From Dactylonectria macrodidyma (lineage: Eukaryota > Ascomycota > Sordariomycetes > Hypocreales > Nectriaceae): DNA of 64,000 nt. A program made the position numbers and the translations under genes. Location: NCBI GenBank assembly GCA_020744425.1, contig JAGMUV010000014.1, forward strand, positions 930,001-994,000. Reading direction: 5' to 3'. The notes beneath the pieces are model-generated. The model worked only from the letters and a program-made list of their open reading frames with translations. It ran no database searches and was not told the DNA's origin. Below are positions 1 to 11,610 of this stretch, piece by piece; the first letter of the stretch is position 1, and every line of letters starts with the position of its first letter.

Positions 1-990
1 TGGTGTACGAAGCGTCCTGTCGACAAGGCGATGGCAACAATTTCAGGACGTCGCATGCCCTTTTATCTCATCTCCATAACATCTCCTCCATCACAATTTC
101 CTCCGCACTTCTCTAGATCTGTGCAGTTTTTCAGCTATACCGACGTCCCGTCTGATGGGTGCATGTTAGCTCTCGATATATGCGCGGACAGGTCAGTGGT
201 GGAACAACGCGGGACGGGTGGGGCCGTGGACGGATCGCGCCGGAGTACCGAGGCCGGGTCAAATAGGGAATAGTGTCGAGAAAGTCTCGCTCAGCGTGTA
301 GGGTTGATTGAGTGTAGCCTCCGTTATCAATCAGCAGCGAGAAACCTAACTCGACCGCTTGTATAATACAAGGGGGTGGTTTCAGCTTGAATGGGGATCA
401 GGAGAGGACAATCGTTCTTTCACTTGCAGCTCCAGGGCATCCGCACTTGTTTCCTTGAACGACAAACTTGTGAGTCTAGACGAGAGTGTCAGTAAGAAAA
501 TTTAAGCATTATGTATGCTAGCGTTTAAGCATAATATGCAGTAAACAACGGAAAACACTACTGGAAGTGTCGTTGTCACTAGATACTTGCGCATTCGAAT
601 GATTCATGACCATTCCAACCCACGACCAACTTGGACATAGCTGCTTGGCCTAACTGTCACTTAACGGAAGCAAAAGGAACCTTCATCATAACTGATATCA
701 GGGCAAGAAGATGTTCTTGGATTTAGTGTCGATATAGCGTGGAGATGAGACCACATGGAGTGGGGAGATTCTTCGTCTTGCTGTTTCGAGCAACTAGTCC
801 CCGCATGACGTACTGATCCTTGATTAAACATCCATGTCAACCCCGTGGGAGTTTTCCTCTTCTTTCGAATTCCCCGCACTTTAAACAGATAGTTCATATT
901 TGGTCTCGGGAATTCTAAGCGGCCCAATAGCACTCATCGAGTGACTTTCTCGCTCAAGCGACTTCTTAATCCTAGTGCAACACTACATGT
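1..990. other. Intergenic, no gene recognised
   Basis: Left edge of the window up to the stop codon of the flavin monooxygenase. Short open frames at 31-273 (+) and 661-933 (-) have no recognisable domain, no convincing splice context and no family resemblance. The right part probably holds the 3' untranslated region of the monooxygenase gene. Confidence 0.5.
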
Positions 991-3314
991 CTATCGCGTG
1001 TAAGTTCCTCGAATGGTATAGTCCTTCTTCGGCCCTTTAACGGTATATTCGATCCCCCACTGCTTGAGGTTCACCGCCTGGAACCCAAAGTCATACTTGA
1101 CGTCGTAGTAGTCGTCGATGCAGAGGTGCCCCGCCTTGGCCGCCCAGCCCTTGCTGGTGGCAGCCTCCGGCTTGAGAAATTCGATCTCGTGGAAGAGGTA
1201 GTCCGCGCGTTGCAGGTCGTCGGGCTTCGCGAACCAGACGCTCAGCGCATCCTTGAGCTCGTCGTATCTCCACACATAGCGTCGCGAGGCTGTGAAGCTA
1301 AAGCCAAGGCCGGTCTGGAACTGGCCCTCTTCGATGTATAGGTACTCCATGCCTCCATCATCGTCACACGGGGCCTCTGTGCTATCGGGATTGGCTGCAC
1401 ATCTCAGGCCATCGCTAGTTTTCTCTCGCAGAAGAAATCGCGCTGTTCCACTGAAATGACCGCTCGGGTGGGTAGGCAACTTGCTTTCCAGATCACGCTC
1501 CAGTTTCCACGTGCCTAGCAAACTTCGGAAGACAGCACGAGCTACGAATTTGGTACCCGTGAGGCCGGCAGTAGTGATTTCATGGGTCTGCTTCCTAGAC
1601 TTGAGGGCAGCCTCTTTTGAATCCGCGTCGTCACTGGCAGAAATGTATCTTGCTGGCGTCAGCATGTCGAGCGGCAGGTCGTTGTGCGGCAGACTCGGCG
1701 TCGGGGGCGTCATTGGCGCTTCAATCTCGATGGAAAGCGCCTCTGCAAACTCGTTCATCAGAAAAAGATAGTCTCCCATGGGGAACTGCGAAACTCGCGG
1801 ATCATCGCGCAGGTCCAGCGTTCGCTGGATCGACACGTCGCTCTCAAGTTTTGTCTTGAATGCCTCTGAAGAACGGACAGCGCTGCTGTTGTCAGACCAC
1901 ATAGCCGTGATGAACCGGGCCTGCATCTGCATTACTCCCCAGTAAGGAGATCGATAGAAGCCCACAAACCCAAGACCAGGGACATCTGCATGATGTGTTC
2001 CATGGAAAGCGAGAGCAACAGGTTGATCCACGTGTTCGGGCGAGTGCTTGAGTGATTCCAAAATATCCTTAAAGAAGTCTAGGCATGGTGAGGGGTCAAA
2101 ACCAGTTGCCACAACTACCGCTGCAATATCCTCAATTTTTGAGCCACCTGAAATGGTTGCCGTCGACCCGTTAAGAGCCTCAACCTTGCCCTTTGACAGT
2201 TCGATTAGGCCGAGACGAACAAAGTCACTGTACCAATCGCTGACCGCCATGTACGGTTGTTGGTCGTTGTTCGAGTCATCAATCCTTAGAAGACTCGAGA
2301 ATTCTGACTGATTACTTCCAATCACGTTCTGGAAAATTCCGTGTAGCGTTTTTGCAGTATCTTCAGTGATGTGCCCTTGGGTATTAGCGAGAGGTTTGGG
2401 GCGGTTATTAATATTGTATGATCCAAAGTCTAGGGGTAGAAAAGGAGCTGCTGGGCTTGCTGGCTGAAGGAAGATTAGCCGCTGACTTTTGTCGAGACAT
2501 GGGGGACTCACTTTTGGGCTCGTGTGAAGCGGGAAGACCCAAGTCGGCCTCTGAATGACGTTGTGGATTTTGTATTTATCAACGTCCTGAATGGTTGATG
2601 GGTCGGGGGAATTTGTCGCGGAAGAGAGGTGTGTCCCAATGGTACCAGCGATCTCGATGCCAGACATCTGGCCACCGACGACCAGAATCTTTCCGCCCCC
2701 TGGTTTTCCGTTGCCGAGCAGTCCATGCAGATCTCGGTACTGGCTACTGTGGATGACGGGGACAGAGGATTCTTTTGAAAGGTTTTCGGGGATAATGGGC
2801 TTGCCAAAAAAGCCAGAGGCCACCAGTAGATAGTCGAAGCTGTGGGTTTCAGCGTCTGGACCTACGGTGACATTCCAGCCTTGCGAGGAGACGCTGGGAC
2901 GCTCAGCTCGAGTTACACGTGTTCCAAGCTTGAGTTCAAATCCCGGGTTCCCAGACAAGAACCGAGCGAGATAGCGCTCGAGGTACTTCCCGACCATCCA
3001 AGCCTGCGGCAGCTGAGAGTCGGCGTCGTTCCATGCCAACTCGCTGAACTGCATCGTGTGCCTGCTCTGGTTTGCCACCATAAGCGGATGAACCTGACGC
3101 TGCGTGTCCGTCTTGGCCGTCGGCCACAGCCCGCCGATGTTCTCCTGGGCGTCAAAGACGCTGACTTTGAACTCGCCCGGCGCCGCGTTGTGAAGCAGCG
3201 TCTTCGCCGCCACCAGCCCTGACGGCCCCGCGCCTGCGAAGAAGTGGCGTGAGAGACGTTTTGCGAGATCGACTCTTGGAACAACTCACCAATAATGCAG
3301 ACCGTTTTTGCCAT
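991..3314 (-). CDS. Flavin-containing monooxygenase fused to a DUF6314-like C-terminal domain
   Basis: Predicted 755-residue FAD/NAD(P)H-dependent monooxygenase. The first exon is only 25 nt (3314-3290); an intron at 3289-3234 (GTGAGT..CAG) joins it to the main frame. Joining restores the N-terminal FAD Rossmann motif GAGPSG at residues 9-14, which is incomplete without the first exon. A second nucleotide-binding loop, VVGGQMSG, lies near residue 195, and the ATG-type motif VVATGF occurs before residue 400. The last ~170 residues (from about FVARAVFRSLLGTWKLER to the end) do not belong to the FMO fold. They resemble DUF6314, including the closing GPKKDYTIRG-type motif, which in bacteria is usually a stand-alone protein. 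The substrate cannot be read from sequence. The gene is divergent from the NmrA-like gene at 4501. The reductase/oxygenase core is well supported; the domain name at the C-terminus is from memory of the family. Confidence 0.88.
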
Positions 3315-4500
3315 GGCTCGACTACGGTGGAGATATCGTCCAAGGCTCATACACCTCGCGTACTGAGCCGAGATCCCTGCTGGAAGCTCAGTTAGATGCC
3401 AAGCGTTTCTCGCACGCTTGAGCGATTTGGAGGGGTATTTGAGGCGAGGCGGGGCAATGTACGGCCTCAACAGATCCAACCCCAACCCTTGACGGGATAC
3501 GACTTTTGCTCACCCTTCAATTGAATACCAAAGACAAAGATCAACTGCCCGACCCGTAAGGTCTTCTAAGTATCGAAAGGTGGGAGCTGGGTTCAAACAC
3601 GGTTGAGAGCAAGTTCCAAAAGCGGCTTAGCGATGAAATCCCGAGAATGCCGAGATCTGCACGGGAAGCCGCGGATTATCTAAGCCCTTGTGGCCGAGTT
3701 GACCCATCTCACGCCAAAGAAATAGGAACGCATATTCCTCTTTCCGATGGGATTGCTGACAAAAGCTTCGTAGCTTGAGATTTTTCCTATTCCCGAAGCC
3801 GACTTATGGATAATTGGTTTATCGACATGCCATGGAGGGGTGAGACTGCTCGGCTGCTCTCCATATGGACCCCTCCGCCATACCCCTCCACTGCCAAAGA
3901 GTGACAATACTGGGAGACCGATCATGCCACTGTTTAATGGTGCAGCATTATCAGAGAGCTCAACAAATGTGATAGCCTTTACATCCAATGCGTTTGAGGG
4001 TTACACATACGATACAGTAGAGTAGTTAGACTACCAACCGCCCTGTGGTGGACTTAGCATGCCCCGCAACCAAACTGCCTGGTCTAAGAGACTGGAACTA
4101 GGGGTACTCTTCATCCCCCGTCAACTAACAGCGAGATACGTCCGCGAACCCCTCTACGCCGCTGAGCTCCTCATGCCCAACTCAGACCCCCTGTAGCAAT
4201 TGAGTTCTCTCGTTTTCACCTGGCTTCTTCTCCATAAAACACAAACTTAAAGCATACCATAATACGTCCCTGATGCGTCATGCAGACCCCGCTTTGCGGA
4301 TGTCGTCATGTCTACTTACGTGAGCGACCAACGAGACCATCCCCAGGACATGAAAACCATCACCACCCACCCTCTCACCTCAGAAAGCCCAAAGTGGTAA
4401 ACCAATCTTACGCTTCTCTCTAATTTCTCACCCAACCACACACATCTGCACTACCACGTTGTGAAACCACGGAACATCCCCGCCCCCAAATATCAAAATC
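3315..4500. other. Divergent intergenic region, likely two promoters
   Basis: About 1.2 kb between the start codons of the monooxygenase (-) and the NmrA-like gene (+). Open frames here (3680-3988 and 3840-4025) overlap each other on opposite strands and show no domain. It probably contains both promoters; no specific site is called. Confidence 0.5.
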
Positions 4501-5423
4501 ATGTCGCACCACGTCCTTGTCCTCGGCGGCCACGGCAAAATCGCCCAGCTGCTGACCCCCCTCCTGCTGAAGCGCTCGTGGACTGTCACCAGCGTGATTC
4601 GCGCCGAGGAGCAGGTTCCCGCCATCGAGAAGCTCGGCACCGGCCTACCGGGCAAGCTCAACGTGCTTGTCCGCAGCATCGACGACGTCGACAGCCAAGA
4701 CCACGCTCTCAAGATCCTCAACGAGGTCAAGCCCGACTTCATTGCCTGGAGCGCAGGTCCGTGACGAGATGCCAACTGAGATGCCATTTCTCCGATTCAA
4801 AGTGCTGACGTGAGCTGCTACACACAGGTGCAGGAGGCAAGGGTGGAGCTGAGAGGGTATGAGAACCCATCATCTGTGCATCAGATCCATTACCGTTGCT
4901 GACTGAGAGAAAGACCTTCAAGATTGATCGCGACGCCGCCATCCACTTCGTCAACGCTGCTGCCACCATCCCCACCATCACCCGTTTCCTCCTAATCTCC
5001 TACCTAGGTTCCCGCCGCTTCAGTGCCCCATGGTGGCCTGCTGGCGAATGGGATGAGTATCATGAGAAGATCAACAACGGCGTCCTCGCCAACTACTACA
5101 AGGCCAAGATCGCCGCCGACGAGGTTCTTTACAACGTCTCCAAGAAGAGCCCCACCCTGATCGGCCTCAACCTCCGCCCCGGCACTTTGTCCCTTGATCC
5201 AGCTGGCAAGGTGACGCTTGGTAAGACAGACACTGTTGGGTTGAAGGCGAACATCAGCCGTGAGTCCGTTGCCCAGACGGCTTCCGCACTTCTCGCCGCT
5301 GAAGGCGTTAAGAACGCCTGGCTGGATCTCCTCACTGGAGACGAGGAAATTGAAGCCGCTGTTCAGAGAGTTGTCCGAGAGGGTGTTGATGCTGCTGAGG
5401 GAGAGGCCATCTACGAGGCTTAA
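4501..5423 (+). CDS. NmrA/atypical SDR-like NAD(P)-binding protein
   Basis: Predicted 266 residues in three exons: 4501-4756, 4828-4856 (a 29-nt exon) and 4908-5423. The protein starts with a beta strand and dinucleotide-binding loop (VLVLGGHGKIAQ, residues 5-16). The region after it (WSAGAGGKGGAE, then IDRDAA and RFLLISYLGSRR) matches the atypical short-chain dehydrogenase group that includes bacterial YwnB-like and yeast YMR090W-like proteins. Such proteins bind NAD(P)H and act as reductases, epimerase-like enzymes or redox sensors; the actual reaction is unknown. The second and third exon junctions give residues ER-RKTF, slightly longer than expected, so the acceptor at 4907 could be off by a codon. 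Start chosen at the first ATG of the Rossmann strand. Confidence 0.85.
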
Positions 5424-5736
5424 GCAGACATCCGCAAAAGAGGAAAAGGGCTCAAATGAGTAGAACATAAAAGACAGTTAATGATACGGAATTACAAACC
5501 AACAGCTGCATTTGCGTTTCTCTGGTGTTAATAATAAGTGGACACTGTTGGTGTTAGGGTCGCTAGAGAACAAGTCTGTCGCTGGTTCCCCCAAGAAACG
5601 ACTGCCAGGACCTGCTTATGGCAAGGCAAATATTCCATCTGGCTAGCTAAAACCTCAAAACATGTTGTACCCTTGAAATAGGAACCACGATGGGTTAAAT
5701 GGGACACCACCTTGGCTCATTTCCTGCCGCACATCC
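5424..5736. other. Convergent 3' intergenic region
   Basis: 313 bases between the stop codons of the NmrA-like gene (+) and the GPCR gene (-). It should contain both 3' untranslated regions and polyadenylation sites. Nothing else is visible. Confidence 0.5.
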
Positions 5737-7281
5737 CTACTCACACTCATTCAGGCTAGAACGTTGATATCGAGAACGCTCAAAAGTGACACGATGGTCG
5801 CTTTTCTGAGTTCCCAGCCTGCTTTCTAGGCGAACCGCTTTTCCACTTGTGCCGCGCCGTCCAGACCAATTCGCTTTGAAAGACTTGAACTCGTCACAGA
5901 CCGTGGTCCAACTCGTGGTAAAGTATATAATGGCATTCCAGACTCCTTGGAGTGGGAGAACACATCCACTAGCGACACTCAAACCGAAGCTGATGCGGTC
6001 TCCGTGGGTCAAACTAAAGAGGCGATTGATCGAGCTAGGGATCCAGGTGATGAGAACGGCGAAACCAAATATGAAGCTGGTACGCAAGTAGGCCATCTTG
6101 ACGGGATCAAGTCGCTTGAGTTTCAGAGACGCGTTCGATTTGACAGCACGAAGACGAGTGATAACGGTCAATTGCTGGTTGGGAGATCGGTCCGAGGTGC
6201 ATACTGTCTCGAAACGCTGTGTCTTCTGGCCAACATTTTCTTCAAGCTCGTCGGCTTCCAGAGGGATCGCCCATGGCCGAGTGCGATTATGGCTTACATC
6301 AACATGGATGGCAGAGGGGATCGCAGGACCAAGGCGATATCTATGTTTGGAAAAGTCCGATGTAATTTGAACTTCGGTAACTGCGGTTCCATAGAACTCG
6401 GGACGGTGGGTAAGGCTCTGCAATAGAATAATCAGTACACGGATTTTGGATTGTTCGTAACTTTTGGTGTCTACCTCTTCAGACGAGGCTTTGGTTGCTC
6501 TGCTAGAGATAGGACTCGAGTTGCTGGCGTCTCCTTTCTCCCAGTGATCCTGTGTAAGGTTTCGTAACTGGTTGCGATGGTGAAAGACATGGTATCCAAC
6601 GGCGACATAGATGACGATGGACAAGAAGATACAAGTCCAGATGGGAATATAGTAGGAGTAAAGCCGAACCAGGTTCCAATCCGTACTAATCCAGCACCAG
6701 AGCTGCGCATGTTAAGTCACAATTCCATCGCTTGTAGCATGCTTTGCTTACAGCAGCATCTCCAAAGACAAGTCCTTTTTCGGGGTCGCGGATCGAAATT
6801 AGGACAATGGCTGGTATCATCGGGCCCCCAAAGCAGATGAAACAGTACACCCAGGCGTACTTTCGAAACGTGGAAGGGCTCGCGTTGAGGAAGAAGACGA
6901 GGAAGACATTGACCGACATTGCAAACGACCACCAGGGATCCGATTGCATGAACCTAGGCAATCCAATGTCAGCGGTGAAACCAAGAACCACGCCGACAGG
7001 AAAACCACCGACCATTCGAAAATAAACGCCTGTGACTGGCACAAAGCAGAGTCCTCGCCCTTGTCCAGGCCGTCGTAGCCCATCATGGAGGCCGTGCTAG
7101 CCCCGGCATTGGCGATGGAGGCAAGCACGAGAAACAGATTAGGGGTGGTTCGCAACTTCTTGACAAAATAGTACGACAGCACCGTCAAAACTATGGCGGC
7201 CATGGAGCAGCCAGCTCCTGTGCGTTCGATGGCGATGAGGATATCAACCTGCCTTGGCGACAGCACCTCGCTTCCCTTCAT
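5737..7281 (-). CDS. cAMP-receptor-like G-protein-coupled receptor
   Basis: Predicted 478 residues in three exons: 7281-7013, 6953-6752 and 6702-5737, with introns of 59 and 49 nt. The longer frame at 7332 begins with GTG, so the ATG at 7281 (MKGSEVLSPRQ) is preferred. Seven hydrophobic segments follow in order, including SMAAIVLTVLSYYFV (TM1), SFAMSVNVFLVFF (TM3), CFICFGGPMIPAIVL (TM4), IPIWTCIFLSIVIYVAV (TM5), FIFGFAVLITWIP (TM6) and a seventh ending NAIIYFTTSW. A cysteine just before TM3 (ALCQ) and one in the second outer loop (LWCW) could form the usual disulphide. The pattern matches fungal receptors related to slime-mould cAMP receptors (Dicty_CAR/Git3-like). The loop between TM5 and TM6 is about 135 residues and Ser/Thr-rich. 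The ligand is unknown. It probably signals from the plasma membrane through a heterotrimeric G protein. Confidence 0.88.
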
Positions 7282-8356
7282 TGTGCCTGAGGCCTGGTGG
7301 CGATGAAGCAGTGAAGTTCCGAGAGCGGTCACGACGAAAGTCGCGTTAGTGAGGTTGCAAGGTTGAAGAATAGAATCGACCAGTCAACACCAACAAGGCG
7401 AGGTTTATTTAGCTGACACGCGATAGGAAGGAAGGTGCTTGGTCCACGGGCGGCTCTAGCTGCAAACGCGGAGGCGGGCAGCTGCGATCGGGGGACTTCC
7501 AGCTGCCTACAGTATCACTGCCACCCCCTCGGCTTTAAAATCAGAGGCTCTCATTCAATATATATATATATATATATTTCAGCCGTGAATCGAATGAACA
7601 TGAATAGTCCCATTCATGTGTTTGCATTAATCCACCTGGAGGTTAAGACAAAGGTCTTCACAATGCTCGCAACACGAGAGGGGAAAGCCTTGGCCCCGAA
7701 TTTCTCGTAACGCAATACACAACTGCATGCCAGCTATAATATGTTTCCATAGGGATATTATTAAGGATTTTCATTCATTCACTTGCTGGCACATGATGTG
7801 CTTAGCTGGCCAACAAACGGCTCTTAATCTGTTTACCATTGTTAGTCCTAGCCTCAGGCGGTCTTCACTGTAGGGTTTGAAGTTCGAGTCGAAACCATTC
7901 ACATTATATCGATCTCGGACAAGATGACCAAACCCCCGGGATCTTGAAGGCTCTTAGATATCGGACTGTCAAGGAGACAACCGTGGCTCCGCCCGGTACA
8001 ACGTCACAGGCCCGCCACACGGCCCCACCCAGATGCCGAGAGAGCCCCGCAATGTACCAGAGCCATCATCAATGCCTCGGCTGTGATGAGCATTCATGTT
8101 ACTCAACTTTGCAATTGAGGATTCTTGATGGGAATGTCTAGGAAGATACCGCTATGATCGCTCGGGGACGGGAACTTTGCAGATATGTATCATTGTCCTA
8201 GAAGCCTTTCAGTGGTCGCGGCTTGAACCGGCTGCACGTGTCTTAGATCTGGTCAAAAAGGCCTTTGGTTTACTCCAGGATTGTCGGCGACTCTAACCAA
8301 CTAAACTCATCCCATCTATATTAGCCGCATTTCTCATATCAAGAACACCAACAACC
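7282..8356. other. Divergent intergenic region (GPCR / thioesterase)
   Basis: About 1.1 kb between two divergent start codons. It contains a TA microsatellite at 7559-7577. Frames at 7435-7710 and 7944-8141 show no domain and are not called. The region probably carries both promoters. Confidence 0.5.
7559..7577. repeat. (TA)n microsatellite
   Basis: Uninterrupted TA dinucleotide run of about 19 bases, roughly 280 bases upstream of the GPCR start codon. It may serve as an AT-rich promoter element or simply be a simple repeat. Confidence 0.9.
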
Positions 8357-9181
8357 ATGTCAATCGCCCCAAGCTTGCTGAGACTAAGGCATCGAGGTCC
8401 ACTCCCGACCCTTTTCAAACTCGCGGCGACCCGACACATGCCTTCAGCCTCTCTCAGTGCTCATCACTTTCGCCGAGAGGTCTTATCTGATCGTGCTTTT
8501 CACTCGTCACCAAAAATCTCACTCCCGTCGCCAGCCATGTCTCCGCCCGTACACAGCCGCCTCCTCTGCCCAGGGCTCAACCTAACTCCGGCAGAGACAC
8601 CTTCAGATCTCTTCGCAAGCGAACTCGCCTTCTTCAACTCCATCCCCTGGACCGCTGCGCGTCTTTCCGCGCCTGGCGCAATCGCATTCGTCCCGCCGTG
8701 TCGCAACCCCATCACCGACGTCCACGACCAGTTCTTCGGGCGCACACTGGCCAATGATCGCTCGTTAACGCACATGCTCTGCGTCTTCCGCGTCGAGAGC
8801 CCCGAAGCCGCCCTGGACCCGGCGCGGACCGTCACCGAGATGGAGACGCTTATCTGCACCGGCGACGGCGTGAGTGGGTTTCCAAATGTCGTCCATGGCG
8901 GCGTCGTAGCGTCGCTGCTGGATGAGTCGATGGGCGCATTCTTTGACCTGAACATTACCCTGGGCAAAAGCGCGAGCGCGTTCCAAGCAAGCAACGTCAC
9001 AGGCAAGCTGGACGTGTCCTATCTGAAACCTGCGCCCACAAACAGCGTGTTTCGCATCACAGTCAAGGCGGAGGAAATGAACGGCAGGAAGACCAAATTC
9101 TACTGTGAGTTACAGGATGAAAATGGTTTGGTGGTAGCAAAATGTTCAAGCCTATGGGTGACGGTGAAACCTAGCCTCTGA
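8357..9181 (+). CDS. Hotdog-fold thioesterase (4HBT/PaaI-like), possibly mitochondrial
   Basis: Single exon, 274 residues, with a good start context (CAACCATGTC). The first ~60 residues are rich in Arg, Ser, Leu and His with almost no acids (for example LLRLRHRGPLPTLFKLAATR) and look like a mitochondrial presequence. The catalytic region holds the family signature VVHGGVVASLLDESMG near residue 178, followed by LDVSYLKPAPTNS and a closing strand VVAKCSSLWV. Enzymes of this group hydrolyse acyl-CoA thioesters; fungal relatives with this layout are annotated only as thioesterase-superfamily proteins. An internal ATG (MSPPVHSRL, residue 61) could give a cytosolic form. Substrate unknown. Confidence 0.87.
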   Translation: MSIAPSLLRLRHRGPLPTLFKLAATRHMPSASLSAHHFRREVLSDRAFHSSPKISLPSPAMSPPVHSRLLCPGLNLTPAETPSDLFASELAFFNSIPWTAARLSAPGAIAFVPPCRNPITDVHDQFFGRTLANDRSLTHMLCVFRVESPEAALDPARTVTEMETLICTGDGVSGFPNVVHGGVVASLLDESMGAFFDLNITLGKSASAFQASNVTGKLDVSYLKPAPTNSVFRITVKAEEMNGRKTKFYCELQDENGLVVAKCSSLWVTVKPSL

Positions 9182-9420
9182 GCATTGGAGGACGAACAAT
9201 TTCTCTATTAATTAGACACAAAGGATGGCAACTCGTTAGAACTATACTATAGATATTAGACAGAGCTCCGATAAAGGATATAACGCGGCCAAGAAAACAT
9301 AGTGTTTGGGGAAGAATCTCTCAACGAGTCCTAAGGTATCGTGCGCAATGAAATGACCAGTCCATCATCCAACCTAATCCAATTCGGCCGTAACAAGTCG
9401 CTTGTCTCTTTGCCCTCCGA

Positions 9421-11286
9421 TCAATGCGCTCCAGGAATGAAACTTTTCACTGCGTCTTTCGCCTTCGACGGATCCTCCAACGCTTCCAGCGCCGTCTCGC
9501 GCTTGCTCTTCTTTCCCTGCTCCCAACCATCCTCGCGGCGATCCAGCGCGCTCTCTGCGGAACTGATACTGCTCTGGCTCATGTTCATCACCATGTTGAT
9601 CATTCTACCCTCCTTCTTCTTGGCAGCCCGCTGAGCTTCCTTGAGATCCTGCAGCTCCTGGTTTTCCCAGTGCATAGCGATAATTCCCAGGCCCGGAAAG
9701 TTGGTTTCAAGAAACGACTTAAGGTCCGGCAGAATCGACTTGTCTGGTCTGTAGGTGCCAGAGTCGTTGTCAATGATGAGCTGGTAGTACGCGGGATTGT
9801 GCGGAGGGGCTTCTTTTGGCGGGCCACCACTGATCTCGTCGGATGGATGAGCATCTTCATGGGTATGCGGGTTGTCCGAAGACACTGCATGCTTTAGTCG
9901 CCGAATGAAGAACTCACCGGAGCAAGCGATGTACGTCGCAACATCGGAATGCATGGTATGCTTGCTCAGCATGTCGACACCAAACTCCTTACCCGTCTCG
10001 GTGAATCGGAACATGCCATCCAACGTCAAGACGTAAGTAAATATTCGCCCGCCTTCATCAAAGTGAGCAAGCTTTAGGAACAGCAACGATGCCTCTTGCG
10101 AACGCTCTGGGAAATCCCCATACTCTGTCGACCGGTTGAAGTTATATACCCTCCTGTGCTGCTCATGGAGGGCTGAATTAAGAATTTTCCCCCGCAATCC
10201 GGTTGAGAGGAACATATTTGCGATGATGGGTCTGAATTCGACGAATCGATGATACATCGCGGGCGGGATTGGCCCGGCCAGTTGCATCTCGTTTGCTTGG
10301 AAGCTGGAATAAAGTCAGCGTGAAAGTTTCAACCATCAAAAATTGCCTTACTCGTATTTTTGTGTCCTTTTCTTCTTCTTCCCATTTTTTTCTTCTCCTT
10401 GGTCCTCTCGAGTGTCATCTTCCTCATTGGCATTGACCTTGGTCCCAGTGATGCGCCCGATGAGGGGACTGAAGTGCTTGACCCACGTCGTTGGGCCAAC
10501 GGTGTACATTTGAGCGAATGGAGGATCTGACTTTCCAAGCACCTCCATGCTAATGCGAAGGATCGGTGTTATGTGGACGTCGGGGTGAACCATGCTGGCA
10601 ATGCCTTTGACGAAATAGGCTCTCTTGCTGCCCATACGCTTCTTGACAGCGAACTTCCTTCCTGGTGGTGGGAAGCCAGGAGATGACTCGGTGAGCTCGG
10701 GAACTTTGATTGTCACGTTTCCCAGTCGGTCATCCGAGTCTGGGTAGTCTTCGTCGTACATGCGGCACTTGAGAGTGAATCCGGTGGGGGGGACATTAGC
10801 GACGATCCATTGCGACTCCCATTCAGGCTCTGTGGTCCGCCTAATTGTCCTTGTGCGAAAGGTCAGGTCCGGGTCCTCCTTGTGCCTCTTTGGTTGTGTG
10901 CCCTTGAGCGTCGCATGGATAAACGGGTCAGAAGAAGCTGTGGAGATATCTGCTGCGGGCAGATTCGAGGCGGCGTGGAATATGAAGCGCACGGTGAATC
11001 CCTGGGGCGCGTCGGGGAGAGGCGTGGTATCGAAGCCTCCAGGCGGGCCTTTCTTGATCTTCAGGCGGTCCTTGAGCCCGGAAGCCACCCTACTCCCAGA
11101 CTTAGCAAGCTTATGACCATTCTCCAATGGGTTTGTAAGGGATTTCGCGACCGGTTTGCGGGGGATCTCGTGATCATTGGAGGGCTGACTGTTGGAGGGT
11201 TGGTCGTGGGAAGGTTGGTCATTGGAGGGCTGGCCGTTGGAGTAATGGCCGTTGACCTGCGCCTCCGCCTGTGCTGGGTCGCTCAT
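9421..11286 (-). CDS. C2-domain protein of unknown function
   Basis: Predicted 605 residues in two exons, 11286-10352 and 10303-9421, separated by a 48-nt intron (GTAAGG..CAG). The open frame extends to 11295 but that codon is GTG; the ATG at 11286 is used. The N-terminus has a short tandem pentapeptide repeat of the Q-P-S-N-D type (about residues 18-40). Residues ~90-230 look like a C2 domain: FTVRFIFHAASNLPAADI, SSDPFIHATLKG, TEPEWESQWIV and YDEDYPDSDDRLG, with acidic loop residues that could bind calcium and membranes. The rest is fungus-type sequence without a name (AMYHRFVEFRPIIANMFLSTGLRGKIL and so on), ending in a Lys/Glu-rich tail. I recognise only the C2 part. It probably acts at a membrane; the role is not known. 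Confidence 0.85.
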
Positions 11287-11567
11287 CGAGTCCACAGATG
11301 CGAACGAAGCTCCAGGCAGCGCGGTCCGTGATTACTCGGTAGGGAGTCGGCTTTATCGCGTCTTGGGCCCTTGAGCGGATGATGGCAAGGTACGCGACAA
11401 TAGAGGAAGGGTTTTTTTTAATCTTGCGAAAAGGTTGCTCTCGCGGGCAGACGGGAGTTAAAGTTGGGTAAGTCGCCGGGGTTGGCGAGGAGGGTGACTG
11501 CTCAATAAGTCTGCTTCGGTAGTGGTATGATAAGCGCGGTTGGGATGGTTAATCACAGCACACACCA

Positions 11568-11610
11568 TGCAAGTCAGGCGCAATGCAAGTCATCTAGCGC
11601 AGTGCAAGTC
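11568..11610. repeat. Three spaced copies of TGCAAGTC
   Basis: Exact octamers at 11568-11575, 11584-11591 and 11603-11610, spaced 16 and 19 bases apart, with GCGCA between them. They lie about 280-325 bases upstream of the C2 gene start. They could be a regulatory site cluster or a decayed tandem repeat. Confidence 0.6.

Noticed and set aside
3680..4025. Opposing frames of 102 and 61 codons
   Set aside because: They overlap each other on opposite strands in a divergent promoter region and lack domains.
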